From Theristus sp. LFF4_11 (taxonomy: Eukaryota; Nematoda; Chromadorea; Monhysterida; Xyalidae), in assembly GCA_030248135.1 (NCBI GenBank), contig JASANC010001067.1, forward strand, positions 90,617 through 154,616: a stretch of DNA of 64,000 nucleotides, in the 5' to 3' direction. The notes beneath the pieces are model-generated. The model saw only the letters and a list, made by a program, of their open reading frames with translations. It searched no databases and was not told where the DNA came from. Below are positions 34,101 through 45,041 of the stretch, one piece after another (the stretch's first letter is position 1; every line of letters starts with the position of its first letter). Made by a program: the position numbers and the translations under genes.

Positions 34101-37100
34101 ATTTGTCTGGAATAACTTCGGTAATCGCGCCAATAAACCCCCCCGCATCCTCGCGTAATACAAGTACCGTATTCCGACATCAAGTTTTTGGGCAAAACCG
34201 TCAACAAAGCCCTGGCCTGCCGCCAAGTAGGTAATTGACAGAATTTTTTGTGTTGTCAGTACGTTCAATTCGAGTTGTTGTCACTGACAGTTCATTGTGA
34301 CGCACAACACAGCGTTTTTTATTCTTCGGATGGCGAATCTCAGTTTCATTGTTGAAAAATAAAAAAGATGTGACTGAATAAACCAAAGAAAAAGGATTTT
34401 TTTGCTTATATCAACTGTGTGAGTGCGCGGAACTCACGTCCACGTCCAATTGCGATATCAGCTTTGGCAGCAGTCTTCGCGCTCTACGTTGGAACCGTTT
34501 CAGATTGTAACAACTTTGATACATGTTATAAATGGAGGTGCTGAAAGTTTGAAAGCATTGAGAAACCGCGTGATAATTCTCAGAGAGATTGTCATGAGCA
34601 GAAAAAAAGCATGTGAAAAAGCTCATTTCAGAAAATTTTTCATCCGAAAATCCAAAAAGACCAACTTACAGGTCGTCCATGGTCACTTCGTTGCAAACGT
34701 AGTCGACCTATAAAACCAATTAGAAATACATTAGAACAACGAATCTGGATTTGAAAAATGCCACCCGACTGGTAATTGCACTTATCGCCAATCAGCCAGC
34801 AAGCGTTGATTGTTTTTTTGGTCCGCATCCACTTGTAAACGATTTGAACAATACACATACATTGTATACCTACAGTGGCGAGCAAACGTTTGGAAACCCC
34901 TGTGTGCCCGCTGCATATCGCGCGTGTTGGGTGGGTAATTTTTGCGTAATTACTATGCACATAAGCAAATATTTTTGGTTTTTGGAACGGCACCATTTTT
35001 TATACCTACCATAGTACAGGGTGGGCCAAAAAAAAGGTTCCATTTTCAAACTGCTGTCACTGGCTGGTATTTCAATATTATGAGCTGAAATTTTCAGCAT
35101 TGATAAAACATGTGATGCCATTTTTCTGACAAAATTTTTATCCAGTTTGGTCAAGTAGATTCAGTTTTACAGCACAATGTTTAAAAATTCCCAAATTTTC
35201 AAAAAAACGGATTTTTAACCAAGAATTTAACAACGAATCATTGCTCATAGACATCCAAATCATCATCAAGGTTTGTCGTCCGGCAGCGGCTGGATGGAAT
35301 TTTACTCGAAACTGGCGAGTCACTGCAGAAAAACTTTCAGATTGCTCCCACCAGATAGCACACCAGACCCGTTGTTCTGCTGTCCACTTAACCATGACGA
35401 AACTGCAGAAAACTGAAACTGAAACACTGTTTTTATTCAAACCGCAGAAAAACTTTTCAAAAGAAACAAATTAACAGACAGAGCAACACAGAAAACAAAA
35501 AAATCAACTGAACAATTCTTTCTGTCGCAGTCGCATGGCTGCTGACTCGAGTCCGTTGTGAAACATCAGAATTTCGCTCGAGGTGCTCAAATGCAATTCA
35601 AGTGTGAGACCTTTCCACTCTGAGCGCATGATTTGAACTATCACGGGTATCCAAAAAGACCAATTTGTCACCTTCGCAACAGTTTCAAAATTGAATCACG
35701 CATCTTGATACTAATTTTTTCTTGCACTCATTTCAGTCAATTTGTTGATTTTTCGAGCTTTTTAGAAAATCTGCCACAGTGAGCGCTAGGAATTATATAT
35801 CGGAAAAAAATTTTTGTCAGTAAAATGGCAACGCATGTTTTATCAGTGCTGAAAATTTCAGCTCATAATATTAAAACACCAGCCAGTGACAGCAGTTTGA
35901 AAATGGAACCTTTTTTTTGGCCCACTCTGTACGTGTTCCTTTGAATGGCATGCGAAACATCAGCGACAGAACATTAAGATAACGTGTGTTTGGCGCATGC
36001 TTCTTTCGTCACAAATACAGTATGGCGAGAATTCAGACGCCAATGAAGTCACTCCAAGCAGCTTGCCAAAAACAGCCACCGGACTGCATATACCACCACC
36101 ACACACGCGCGCGCGCATGGGCGTTTCCAAACTTTTGCTCGTCACTGCATATACGAGAATACGACGGCATGATTGAACGTGGTGAATCTGCAGTCAAATT
36201 GGTGAACGTATTGCCACAAAAATTTCCGCAATACGTTCTTTCTCACATGACGGTTGATTCAGCACGTTTCTACCGCATACTACCGTGTATATGCCGTCAT
36301 ACTGTGATCGGTTTACCATGTTGCCGCACTCGGTGCCGTCGGTCATGTAGTTGGCAGCACTGAACATTTTCAGTGACTCGAAGTAGTTGCACTCCTCCGT
36401 GCATTTATTGCCGCAGCAGGCCTTGTTCAGTTTGTTGAATGTACTGGAACGAAGAATGAAACGATATTCGCGCAAAAATCGCGTGTCGGTCGTTGATTTT
36501 AGACAAAAACAGTTCGCAGTTGGAAGTCAGTACACAGAGATTTGACAAATAAAATTTGTTTTATTAATTAATTGAAAGAAAATAATTTTAAAAAAATCCC
36601 GATTCAGAAAAGTTTTTTTAAGTTTAAAAAATTTTGAATTCTTCTACATATAATTATGTATTCCACCAACTCAATGCCAATAATGCCGTGGTAATACATC
36701 AGCGGTGTTTGCGTGTTGTAGGTCAGTTTCGCGTCCAGAAATGCGTTACCGAGTGCGATGCCCTGTTTGAAAAAGACGAAAAACAATTTGCTGTTGCTCT
36801 TCGACACTCAACAAATCCAAGGCCGTACATCGTTTGACCAGTTAGCATTGGTTAAATCGCACTTGATAAATACACAGCTCAAGCTTCAAAACGAAACTTC
36901 TTTCGGAACTTGAAATATTTCATGTTTATATTTTAACCGACAGTTCTTTTGACAAGACTGAAGTCCTGACTTTGTGGCAGCTGTTCAGTAACATACGAGA
37001 TAAAAACACTGTTGGGTTTTGGCACACGGGGCGCTGGCGTTATTGCGGATGTGTCTAACATCACAAAAGCAACTGTGCCCGTAAAAAATCGTCACCTTGA

Positions 37101-38894
37101 AATTCGAATTCAGAACGACGCCAGCCTTGATGTTCTGTATCAGCAGTTTCGCCATCATTGGAATGTAAACGCCCGCGTATGATTCGCCCGTTAAATAATA
37201 GTCGTGCTTTCGGAATTTTGGAAATTTTCGAAAAAAATCGCCAATGACGAACGCGTTCTGCTCAGCCGCCTAAAAAATAGTTAATTAAGCAGTTTTGTAA
37301 CTACCGTATTACCTCTAATAAACCCCCATGGGGGTTTATTTCTTCAGCGACTTCTGGGGGTGGGGGTTTATTTTTGGGGGGGGGGGTTTATTTTTGGGGG
37401 GGGGGGTTTATTTGGAAACCATTTTTAGAGGTGGGCAAAATGGCAAAAATAGCTTCCATGGCAAGAAGGAAGTCGCAGAAACTTCTACTCTACATAGAAA
37501 TTTCCTTTTACAACAGCCTTTTGTAACGAAATTACCATTAACTCATTCATTTGGGGCCTTTGGTAGCACAATTTCATCATTTTCACTGCAACCAGCCACT
37601 GAATTCATTGTTTATGTGTATGTTTTTCTGGGTATGTGTTTCAAACAGGTTTCCAATAATCCCCCATGGGGGATTATTTTGGGGGGGGGATTACTTGGAA
37701 ACTTGCCGAGGGGGTGGGGGTTTATTTTTGGGGGGGGGGGGGGTTTAATTTTGGGGGGGGGTTTAATAGAGGTAATACGGTATAATGTGACCGTAGTCAA
37801 GTTAGCGTCGCACGTACTTCTTATTTTGAACAGAAAAAAGGCAAACAACACATTTCTGTAATGGGGCATTCATGAAGCAGTATTTAGTGACCGCGTAGCT
37901 GTGAACACAGCTACGCGTCACTAAATACTGCTTCATGAATGCCGCTTTAGCTTGCCCTGGTCTCCTTGCCTCATCATCGTTCCAGTTTATTCGATTATCC
38001 TTCGCCCATGAAAACCCGTTATCTGGTATCAGATCAATAGAAACCAAGTTCGCAATCTGGAAGATTCTGTCGATGAAACCACGACGAAACTTTTTTCACT
38101 GCAGAAAGAAATCTGATCTCGTGCCGTGAAACCTGCTCTCGCAAACGATAAAAAAAATTTCATATCGAGACCCAACCGTAGTACCGTACAGTATGGCCGA
38201 ATAACAAAGGCAATACATTATCTGCATCGAGGCGAGATTAATCGCAGACTAGGAGTGTCTTTTTCAAAAATGCCAAGACGCGTATTTCCCCAGTCGTGTT
38301 TGCAATAGACAAAGAACGAACAAAATAGCACATACAAATGAAAAAACGCACTTTTTATACACAATTGGCTTTCGGAAAGTATTTTTTCTTTCATTCAATT
38401 TTCGCGCGCTCCTTGCACCCTTGAAAAAGATGCGTGTTTATACACCGCACTCGTTTTCCCCAAAAAAATTCAGATCATTGAGAAAGCACCTGATTCCACG
38501 CCCACGGATTCGCCTCGAGGGTTGAGCCGTCCTTTGCGGTCACCCTCAGCGGGCCGAGCTCAGTGAACGAGCCCGCAATTGAGCTGCACACTGGCCCGCC
38601 GTTGAACCAGAACACGATCGGATCCTTTCGTGGGTCCCGTTGTGACTCTTGTAACCTGCGTGAAACATCAACGTGCTGCCTGTCTACCTAGATTGGGATC
38701 TGGGCTGACGGCATACCGTTACATCTCTTTTATTAGTTGTGTGCATAAAACTTTGAAACGTCAACACGCCCACCAGTAAAACACATGAATGGTTTTGTGC
38801 GCGTCTCCGTACAGATACCCGCTGTACATCGCGTATGGCAGCGTAAAGTTGACACCAGGCATAGCTGAGATTCGGTCCTCCTTTGGTGCACCAT
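31176..38894 (-). CDS. Serine carboxypeptidase (peptidase S10, cathepsin A-like), first exon missing
   Basis: Ten minus-strand exons: 38774-38894, 38490-38655, 37970-38056, 37096-37269, 36667-36762, 36284-36443, 33907-34067, 32950-33136, 31917-32009, 31176-31274. The family order is complete: DRISAMPG and YSGYL at the start, NGGPVCSS (oxyanion region), NWNDDE joined to AEQN, GESYAGVY with the nucleophile Ser, GIALGNAFLD, a Cys-rich insert, AGTVDTVCNF with the catalytic Asp, and GAGHMSPLDRP with the catalytic His, then a stop. These enzymes trim C-terminal residues in acidic compartments or outside the cell. The first exon needs one base from an upstream exon, which should carry the signal peptide; I did not find it. 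The junction 36667/36443 does not close in phase with the obvious sites, so a small exon may be missing there. The exon at 37970 appears to use a GC donor. Introns are full of MITEs and a mariner. Confidence 0.85.
32080..32330. repeat. ~245-bp dispersed repeat, copy 2
   Basis: Inverted copy of the repeat at 14440-14690. It lies in the carboxypeptidase intron just upstream, in transcript order, of the exon at 31917-32009. Confidence 0.6.
32336..32572. repeat. TATTGTGGATTTATTC-type MITE, copy 1
   Basis: About 237 bp between TA dinucleotides. The ends are TATGACCTATTG... and ...GAACAAATCCACAATA. It contains paired TGACGTCA motifs and GTTTG(C/T)GGG blocks shared by all copies (33669, 55644, 59230). 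Confidence 0.8.
32608..32682 (-). repeat. tRNA-like sequence, probably a SINE head or tRNA relic
   Basis: On the minus strand there is an A-box-like TGGCTCGGTGGTTAGCA and a B-box GGGTTCGATTCCC at tRNA spacing. The acceptor halves do not pair and the anticodon loop is the wrong size, so it is not a working tRNA gene. It lies in a carboxypeptidase intron. Confidence 0.5.
33408..33661. repeat. TACAGTATGGCCGA-type MITE
   Basis: A 254-bp element with ends TACAGTGTGGCCGAATAAA and TTTACTCGGCCATTCCGTA. The same family is nested in elements A1, A3 and A4, and stands alone at 58155-58426 and (decayed) near 38190-38460. Confidence 0.75.
33669..33905. repeat. TATTGTGGATTTATTC-type MITE, copy 2, at a splice donor
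   Basis: A 237-bp copy between TA dinucleotides. Its right edge is the TA of the GTA splice donor of the carboxypeptidase exon 33907-34067, so the intron starts G-TA and then continues with MITE sequence. Its left edge is only 8 bp from the MITE ending at 33661. Confidence 0.85.
35015..35931 (-). mobile_element. Mariner-like element with the best-preserved transposase start
   Basis: A 917-bp element between TA dinucleotides with ends TACAGGGTGGGCCAAAAAAA and GGCCCACTCTGTA. On the minus strand from about 35395 a frame begins MVKWTAEQRVW and continues FSAVTRQFRVKFHP, the usual helix-turn-helix that binds element ends. It loses the frame before any catalytic DDE/D region. It sits in a carboxypeptidase intron. 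Confidence 0.78.
37302..37782. repeat. G-tract MITE, copy 4
   Basis: A 481-bp copy, intronic in the carboxypeptidase, with intact TACCGTATTACCTCTAATAA ends and several long G runs. Confidence 0.82.
37863..37946. repeat. Hairpin MITE, copy 2
   Basis: An ~84-bp inverted repeat (GCATTCATGAAGCAGTATTTAG pairs with CTAAATACTGCTTCATGAATGC) 24 bp inside the carboxypeptidase intron that follows exon 37970-38056. Confidence 0.85.
38190..38460. repeat. TACAGTATGGCCGA-type MITE, decayed
   Basis: The left end CAGTATGGCCGAATAAC and internal blocks (GACTAGGAGTGTC, CGCGCGCTCCTTGCACCCT) match the family. The right end is eroded next to the exon at 38490. Confidence 0.55.
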
Positions 38895-39203
38895 CTAAAG
38901 TTTTCGGTTTTTTTAATGTTGATAAATAAAAATTACAGAAAGTTATGCAACTTTTTTGTTTATGACTTTATTATTAGTGCGGTGTGTTTTGAAAAGATCA
39001 TGCAACGTATTGTAATGTCTAGGTGTAATGGGACAGGCTGCACGTCATCAACGTAAACGTCAACACCTTATTTGTTTATTTGCGATTCCCTGATTGACAG
39101 TTGGTAGAAACGTCAATGACAGACCATAACGCAATGTGCGACTTAAAGCCGAGAGGCCTAAAAAAGCCCCTATAACGTGACCGATGTCTGTGAGGCGACG
39201 ACG

Positions 39204-42200
39204 CGGGCAGCCACGTGCAGGGTTTAACCTGGTATGGCGACAAATTGTGGAACAATGGTGACAAAAATCGAAAGGTCGATTCTCGGGTAACTTTTTGCGC
39301 TGATTGCGAAAAAGTGGGTACCGTTGCGTAATTTTGCTTCAGTGGCCCAAAAATCACGATTTTTTGTTTTTTGGCAGTTTTTTGGGATGCTTTAGGTTCG
39401 TGTGGTGTTGTACTTGAACGAATCTAGTCAAATTTAGTATCAATCGACTCCCCTTGATTAGGCGAACAACTTTCGTTCATATACCATTACCGTAACTTCA
39501 CTACCGTAACCCGTAGAGCCCGATTTTTACCATTTAAACCATTTTTAGGCGTGAAAAGGGCATTTTTAATCCCTGTGGTGTTCCAGTTGTACGAATTGAA
39601 TCAAATTTGGTATCAACCAATTCCTCTTGCTCAAATGAACAACTTTCGTTCAAATACCATAACCGTAGCTTGTCTACCGTGCCCCTTAAACTACAGTATT
39701 TTACCAATTTTTCACGATTTTCAGGCCTGAAATTGACCTTTCTGCCCCATGCAGTGTTATATTTAAACGAATCTAGTCAAATTTAACCTTAATCGACTCC
39801 CCCTGATCAGGCAAATAACTTTACATAAATATGGTAGTTCTTGCTTGACTACCGTACCCCTTAAAGCATGGTATTTTACCAATTTTTCACTATTTTAAGA
39901 CCTGAAATTGGTTTTTTGGTCCATGCAGTGTTATACTTGAACGAGTCTAGTCAAAATTGCTATCAACACACCCAACCTTGATCAGATAAACAATTTTTGT
40001 TTACATACCGTCACCATATTTTTGCTACCGTAACCCGTAAAGCACAACTTTTTCCATTTTTAACGTGAAAGGCGTGAAAGAGGCATTTTTGATCCCCGTA
40101 ATGTTCTAATTGTTCGAATTAAATCAAATTTGGCATCAATTAACTCCCCTTGATCAGGCGAACAACTTTAATTTACATACCGTAACCATATCTTTACTAC
40201 CGTAACCCGTAGAGCACGATTTTTAGCATTTTAAACCATTTTTAGGCGTGAAAGTGGCATTTTTAATCATTGTGGTGTTGTTCTAGTTGTTCGAATTGAA
40301 TCAAATTTGGTATCAATCAATTGCTCTTAGTCAAACGAACAACTTCCGTTCAGATACCATTACTGTAGCTTGTCTACCGTACTCATTAAACTACGGTATT
40401 TTACCAATTTTTAACTATTTTCAGGCCTGAAATTGACTTTTCTGCTCCATGCAGTGTTATGCTTGAACGATTCTAGTCAAATTTGTTATCAATACACTCC
40501 ACTTGATCAGGCGAACAACTTTCATTCAGCTACCGTACCCAGTGTGTTTCCTCCCACCCACAAATTTTTAGGGGCCACCACGACCACCGGTGCTGAAACC
40601 GTAACGAAAGGGTTTTTTTCGGGTACGCTGAATTCAAAAATCTTGCCTAAAACTTTGCGCAACGGTTCTATTATGCCCTAAACGCGTATGCCATGGTAAT
40701 GAGGAGGGAAATTTCTTTAATAATTAATTTGAAAAACACATCACAAAAATCTGAAACCCTGTTACTAACTCAAATCAAGGTCGTTGAGTTCGAATATGAC
40801 ACTCCGCACCCTAAAACGGCCTCTATAGGGGTGAGAAAGGAAAAATTAAAAAACAATCCGAAAACTAGCTGAAAAATTTGAAAACTGTGCCATAAATCCA
40901 AATTATAGTCGCTGTGTCCAAATATGATGTTTATTTTTTATGCGGATTGCGATAAAATATAATTTTATGCGCACCCAAAAAAGGCTTCTGTGGGTATGAC
41001 AAAATAAAAATAAAGATTTTTTTCATTTTTTTTATTTCTATAGAGTCGTTTTTAAATTGCGGAGTAATACGTAACATCATATTCGGACTCAGCTACTATA
41101 TCTTATATTTATAACGAAGTTTCCAATTTTTTTAGCTAGGTTCCAGATTTTTTTAATTTTTCTCTTTTCATCCCTATAGAGGCCGTTTTATGGTGCGGAG
41201 TAATCCATATGAAAAAATGAACATCATACTCGTCCTCAGCGACCTTGATTTGTGTATGTAACAGGGTTTTAGTAAAATACCGTACTTTAAGGGGTACAGT
41301 AGAAAAGCTACAGTTATGGTATCTGAATAAAAGTTGTTCGTCTAACCAAGAGGAATTGATTGATGCCAAATTTGATTCAATTCGAACAACCAGAACACTG
41401 AACACTACAGGGATAAAAAATGCTACTTTCAAACCTAAAAATGGTTAAAAATTGTAAAAATCGTGCTCTACGGGTACGGCAGTAAAGATACGGTTATGGT
41501 ATTCAAACGAAAGCTGTTCGTTTAATCAAGGGGAGTCCATTGATGCCAATGCCAAATTACAGGGATCAAAAATGTCTCTTTGAAGCTTTAAAATAGTTTA
41601 AAAAAAGTTGTGCTCGACGGGTTACGGTAGGAAAGATATGGTTATGTATGTAAACAAAAATTGTTTGCCTAATCAAGGTTGATAGCAAATTTGATTTAAT
41701 TCGAACAATTATAACATTACAGGGATCAAAAATGCCTCTTTCAGGTCTTAAAATGGTGAAAAATTGTTAAAATACCGTGCTTTTAAGGGTACGGTAGTCA
41801 AGCAAAAACTACCATATTTAAATAAAGTTGTTTTTCTAATCAGGAGGAGTCGATTGATGTTAAATTTGACTAGATTCGTTTAAGTATAACACTGCATGGA
41901 ACAGAAAAGTCAATTTCAGGCCTGACAATGGTGAAAAATTGGTAAAATACCGTAGTTTAAGGGGTACGGTAGACAAGCTACGGTTATGGTATCGGAACGA
42001 AAGTTGTTAGCTTGACCAAGAGGATTTGATTGATACCAAATTTGATTCAATTCGAACAACTAGAACACCACAAGGATCAAAAATGCCACTTTCACGCCTA
42101 AAAATGGTTAAAATGCTAAAAATCGTGCTCTACGGGTTACGGTAGTGAAGATATGATATTGATATATGAACGAAAGTTGTTCGCCTAATCAAGGGGAGTC

Positions 42201-42455
42201 GATTGATACCAAATTTGACTAGATTCGTTCAAGTATAACACCACACGGATCTAAAACATCCCAAAAAACTGCCGAAAAAAACAAAAAATCGTGATTTTTG
42301 GGCCACTGAAGCAAAATTACGCAACAGTACCCACTTTTTCGCAATCAGCGCAAAAAGTTACCCTAGAATCGACTTTTCGATTTTTGTCACCATTGTTCCG
42401 CAATTTGTCGCCATACCAGGTTAAACCCTGGCCACGTGTAGGCGTATGCCCGCAC
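39204..42455. mobile_element. ~3.25-kb foldback element with tandem-repeat arms
   Basis: The outer ends mirror each other (CAGGGTTTAACCTGGTATGGCGAC on the left, its complement on the right). The two arms, about 1.6 kb each, align to a centre near 41010. Each arm holds roughly seven ~175-bp units with a GAA(C/T)GAAT(C/T)(T/G)A(G/A)TCAAATTT core alternating between two subtypes. No transposase is seen. It lies upstream of the first identified carboxypeptidase exon, possibly within its first intron. Confidence 0.78.
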
Positions 42456-42462
42456 AGTATCG

Positions 42463-42590
42463 AGTACAGTAAAATCTTTGCTACAAGGTTCCTCCCGCCT
42501 ACATATAAGATTCCCACCCAAAAGTGGGCAGTGTCACATAAGTCGAAATCCCAACCCGCTTATAAAGCCGGACTGTCTAATCTTCGGAGT
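42463..42590. repeat. Partial TACCGTAAAGTCTTGCATATAAGG-type MITE
   Basis: A diverged left half only (AGTAAAATCTTTGCTACAAGG, then TTCCTCCCGCC), directly beside the foldback element. Confidence 0.45.
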
Positions 42591-45041
42591 CACAGTTTTC
42601 TCGGTGATTTCTAGAGAATGAGATTCACATGGCGCCTGTTTTCTTTTCAGCGCACTGAGATTGAAATAAGGGAAAGCTCAGTCAAAACGAACCTGTCTTG
42701 AAATTTACATCATCGTCGTCTTTATCGTGCGATTTTGCATCGGAATAACCTGAAAAAAATCGCTTGTGGTTTGGAATCAAGTCGCATCATTTTTACCACT
42801 TTTTTTGCTATCATATTCACACTTACCGATCTTGAAAACGGCATAAATGGCCGTGGAAAACAGCAGTCTCATGGGCAGCATTTTGAGTTGAAGATAAAAA
42901 ATGTTTTTTTTTCGTTATGTTCGTGTTTTTACATTGCGAATGTCGGTGACGTTTTTAACAACAAAAAAATCAACGCGTGCAGGTACAACAGTGGATCGCT
43001 AAAAAACTGGAAAAATGGACTGTGCAAAACTGTGAAAAAATATCATTAAAGTGCACGATTCTACGTTTCTTCACGCAGATTTGCAGCGCAAAAATTGGAG
43101 AGTACTTTATATTCATGTTGAAAGCAACCACGCCTGTGTATGTAGCTGAAAAGACACGATTTTACACAAAATTTTCTGCCCGCGCGTATGGACGAAATGC
43201 AAAACATGCAAACTTTAAAAAACTTGAAACGGAGATTTGACTGTGTGCAGCGTATTTTAATATGGTTGAAAAAATTAAACTTGTCTTCGTGAAAACAGCT
43301 CTCAAAGCATAGAAAGCTCTTATTTTTGCTGGAGCAGCTGCACAAACTCAACAATGTGTAGCCCCCGCAAATAAAAAAGGATAACTTTCATGTTTTTTTC
43401 TATCGGATATGTCACAAAACACTTTGGTTTTGTTTGAGAGCTAATATTTAAATAAAGGTGTGTTGTTGCTACTTTTCTAAACCTAGATCTTATAAATTAG
43501 TAACGTGGAGGTGTAACCTACTACTACTTTTGTGTTATATCCAGTGGCGATATTTTTAATGAAGAAAAGAGAAAATATGACGATTTTCTTGTTCAGAATA
43601 GACTGTGTGGATTGTATTTTGTCAACTTTCTTGTCAGAGAAGATTCCCTGAAGTTTTTTTAAACGTACTTAACTTCAACATTTTGTTGAACTCAACGATT
43701 TATTGTCTTACTTGTTGTGGTGTGTATGTAGCTCAACCAAATATTGTGATATTTCCAACTCAACAGTCCCCAACTCCAACGATTTTTACAGATGACCCCG
43801 GCTGAAGCAAAAGAAACAAAAGAACGCACAAACAAAAAACGCACGAAAAAGGGAGTAGTTTTTCTTACGAACGGCATAGTTTTCAGCTTGCACACACACA
43901 CTTTTTCCGTGCACTGAATAACTAATAATAAAAAAGATCAGTTTTAGATCGTTCCACAGTGGCAGTGCGCCTGACAGCCAGAAAACGCTTATATGCATTT
44001 TTAAGGCAACTATTCCATAGTTCCAAACGTGCCTTTGCTGCAAATCGAACCGACGCAGAATATATTACAACCGAAACACCCATATCGTAAAGCAAAGTGT
44101 ACAAAACGGCAAACACTGCATCTTTGCCAGGAAAAGTGCGCCTTGTTTTGCCGTTGCTAACAATACACGAGCCCGAGATCACATATATACACCAGACATT
44201 GTGTCAGAATTTTACAACGATAAAGCTGAAAACGTGCTCCAGTAGAAAATGCACTGGAACAAGTTTGCACACGCGCCGACTGGAGCAGAGTTTTTTTTAT
44301 GTATATTTTGAAACGGAATCTACTTTTTCCGCAGTGGCATTATTTGAAATTCGCAGAGGCCAGAAGTCCAGAACAAACAGGCCAAACGTTTCGTTTTTTT
44401 TTAGTTTCCCTTTTCAAACTTTAATGTTTGGATTCTACGAGTTTCGAAGTTTCGTAATTGAAGTCACAACTGAAAACCGTATTGCTGTAACACACCTTCA
44501 TGATTTCCAGAATTTCCAGAAGAAAAAAATCCATACTATCGTTCCATATCATTTCGCATTTCACCAGTGATTATCACCATTGATCACACGACAGGAACAG
44601 CAAAAGCTGTAATCTGCCAATCATAATATGTTTTTATCGCATATTTATTATTGTGTTGTTAAACCAACCCATCACAAACGGTGCCGTTGTGGTTCAAATT
44701 ATTCATTTTTGAAATGAAAATAAGCAATGTACACAGCTGCTTTTTTGAATGCCGTTTCGTTTGAAAACTATTTAGACAAAGTGAACTTTCTGAGCACGCA
44801 GATTTTGACAAACTTTCTGATTGGTAGTTTCCGGTTCAGTCGCTCAAAATGCTCCCCACCTTACTGCGCAGATCATATCAGAAACGTTTTGACTGTGATG
44901 AAAAAAATCCAAAAACCATTCAATTCTGGACGTTTAGCAAAGTTTCTGGACTTTATGCCTTGGCTAGCCCACATATACAATTGTGGCTTTGTATAGATAA
45001 ACAAATCGAATATATCGCAAAACATATCCGCTGTGTAAATC
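42591..45041. other. AT-rich stretch between the carboxypeptidase and PPP4R1-like genes
   Basis: Divergent intergenic DNA and the likely site of the promoter and 5' UTR of the PPP4R1-like gene. Long open frames near 44097-44570 are AT-biased and lack splice sites, so I do not call them. No repeat family from elsewhere in the window is obvious. Confidence 0.5.

Noticed and set aside
41136..41432. Minus-strand frame starting like a signal peptide (MKVAFFIPVVFSVLVV), a candidate first exon for the carboxypeptidase
   Set aside because: It lies in the tandem unit of the foldback element, and the same text recurs in each unit; no donor fits the needed phase.
42291..42614. Frames starting MIFGPLKQNY at 42291 (+) and 39357 (-) as a duplicated gene
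   Set aside because: They are the mirror-image ends of the foldback element, without splice sites or a recognised domain.
44097..44570. 157-codon open frame on the plus strand
   Set aside because: AT-biased, no domain, no splice sites; probably chance upstream of the PPP4R1-like gene.
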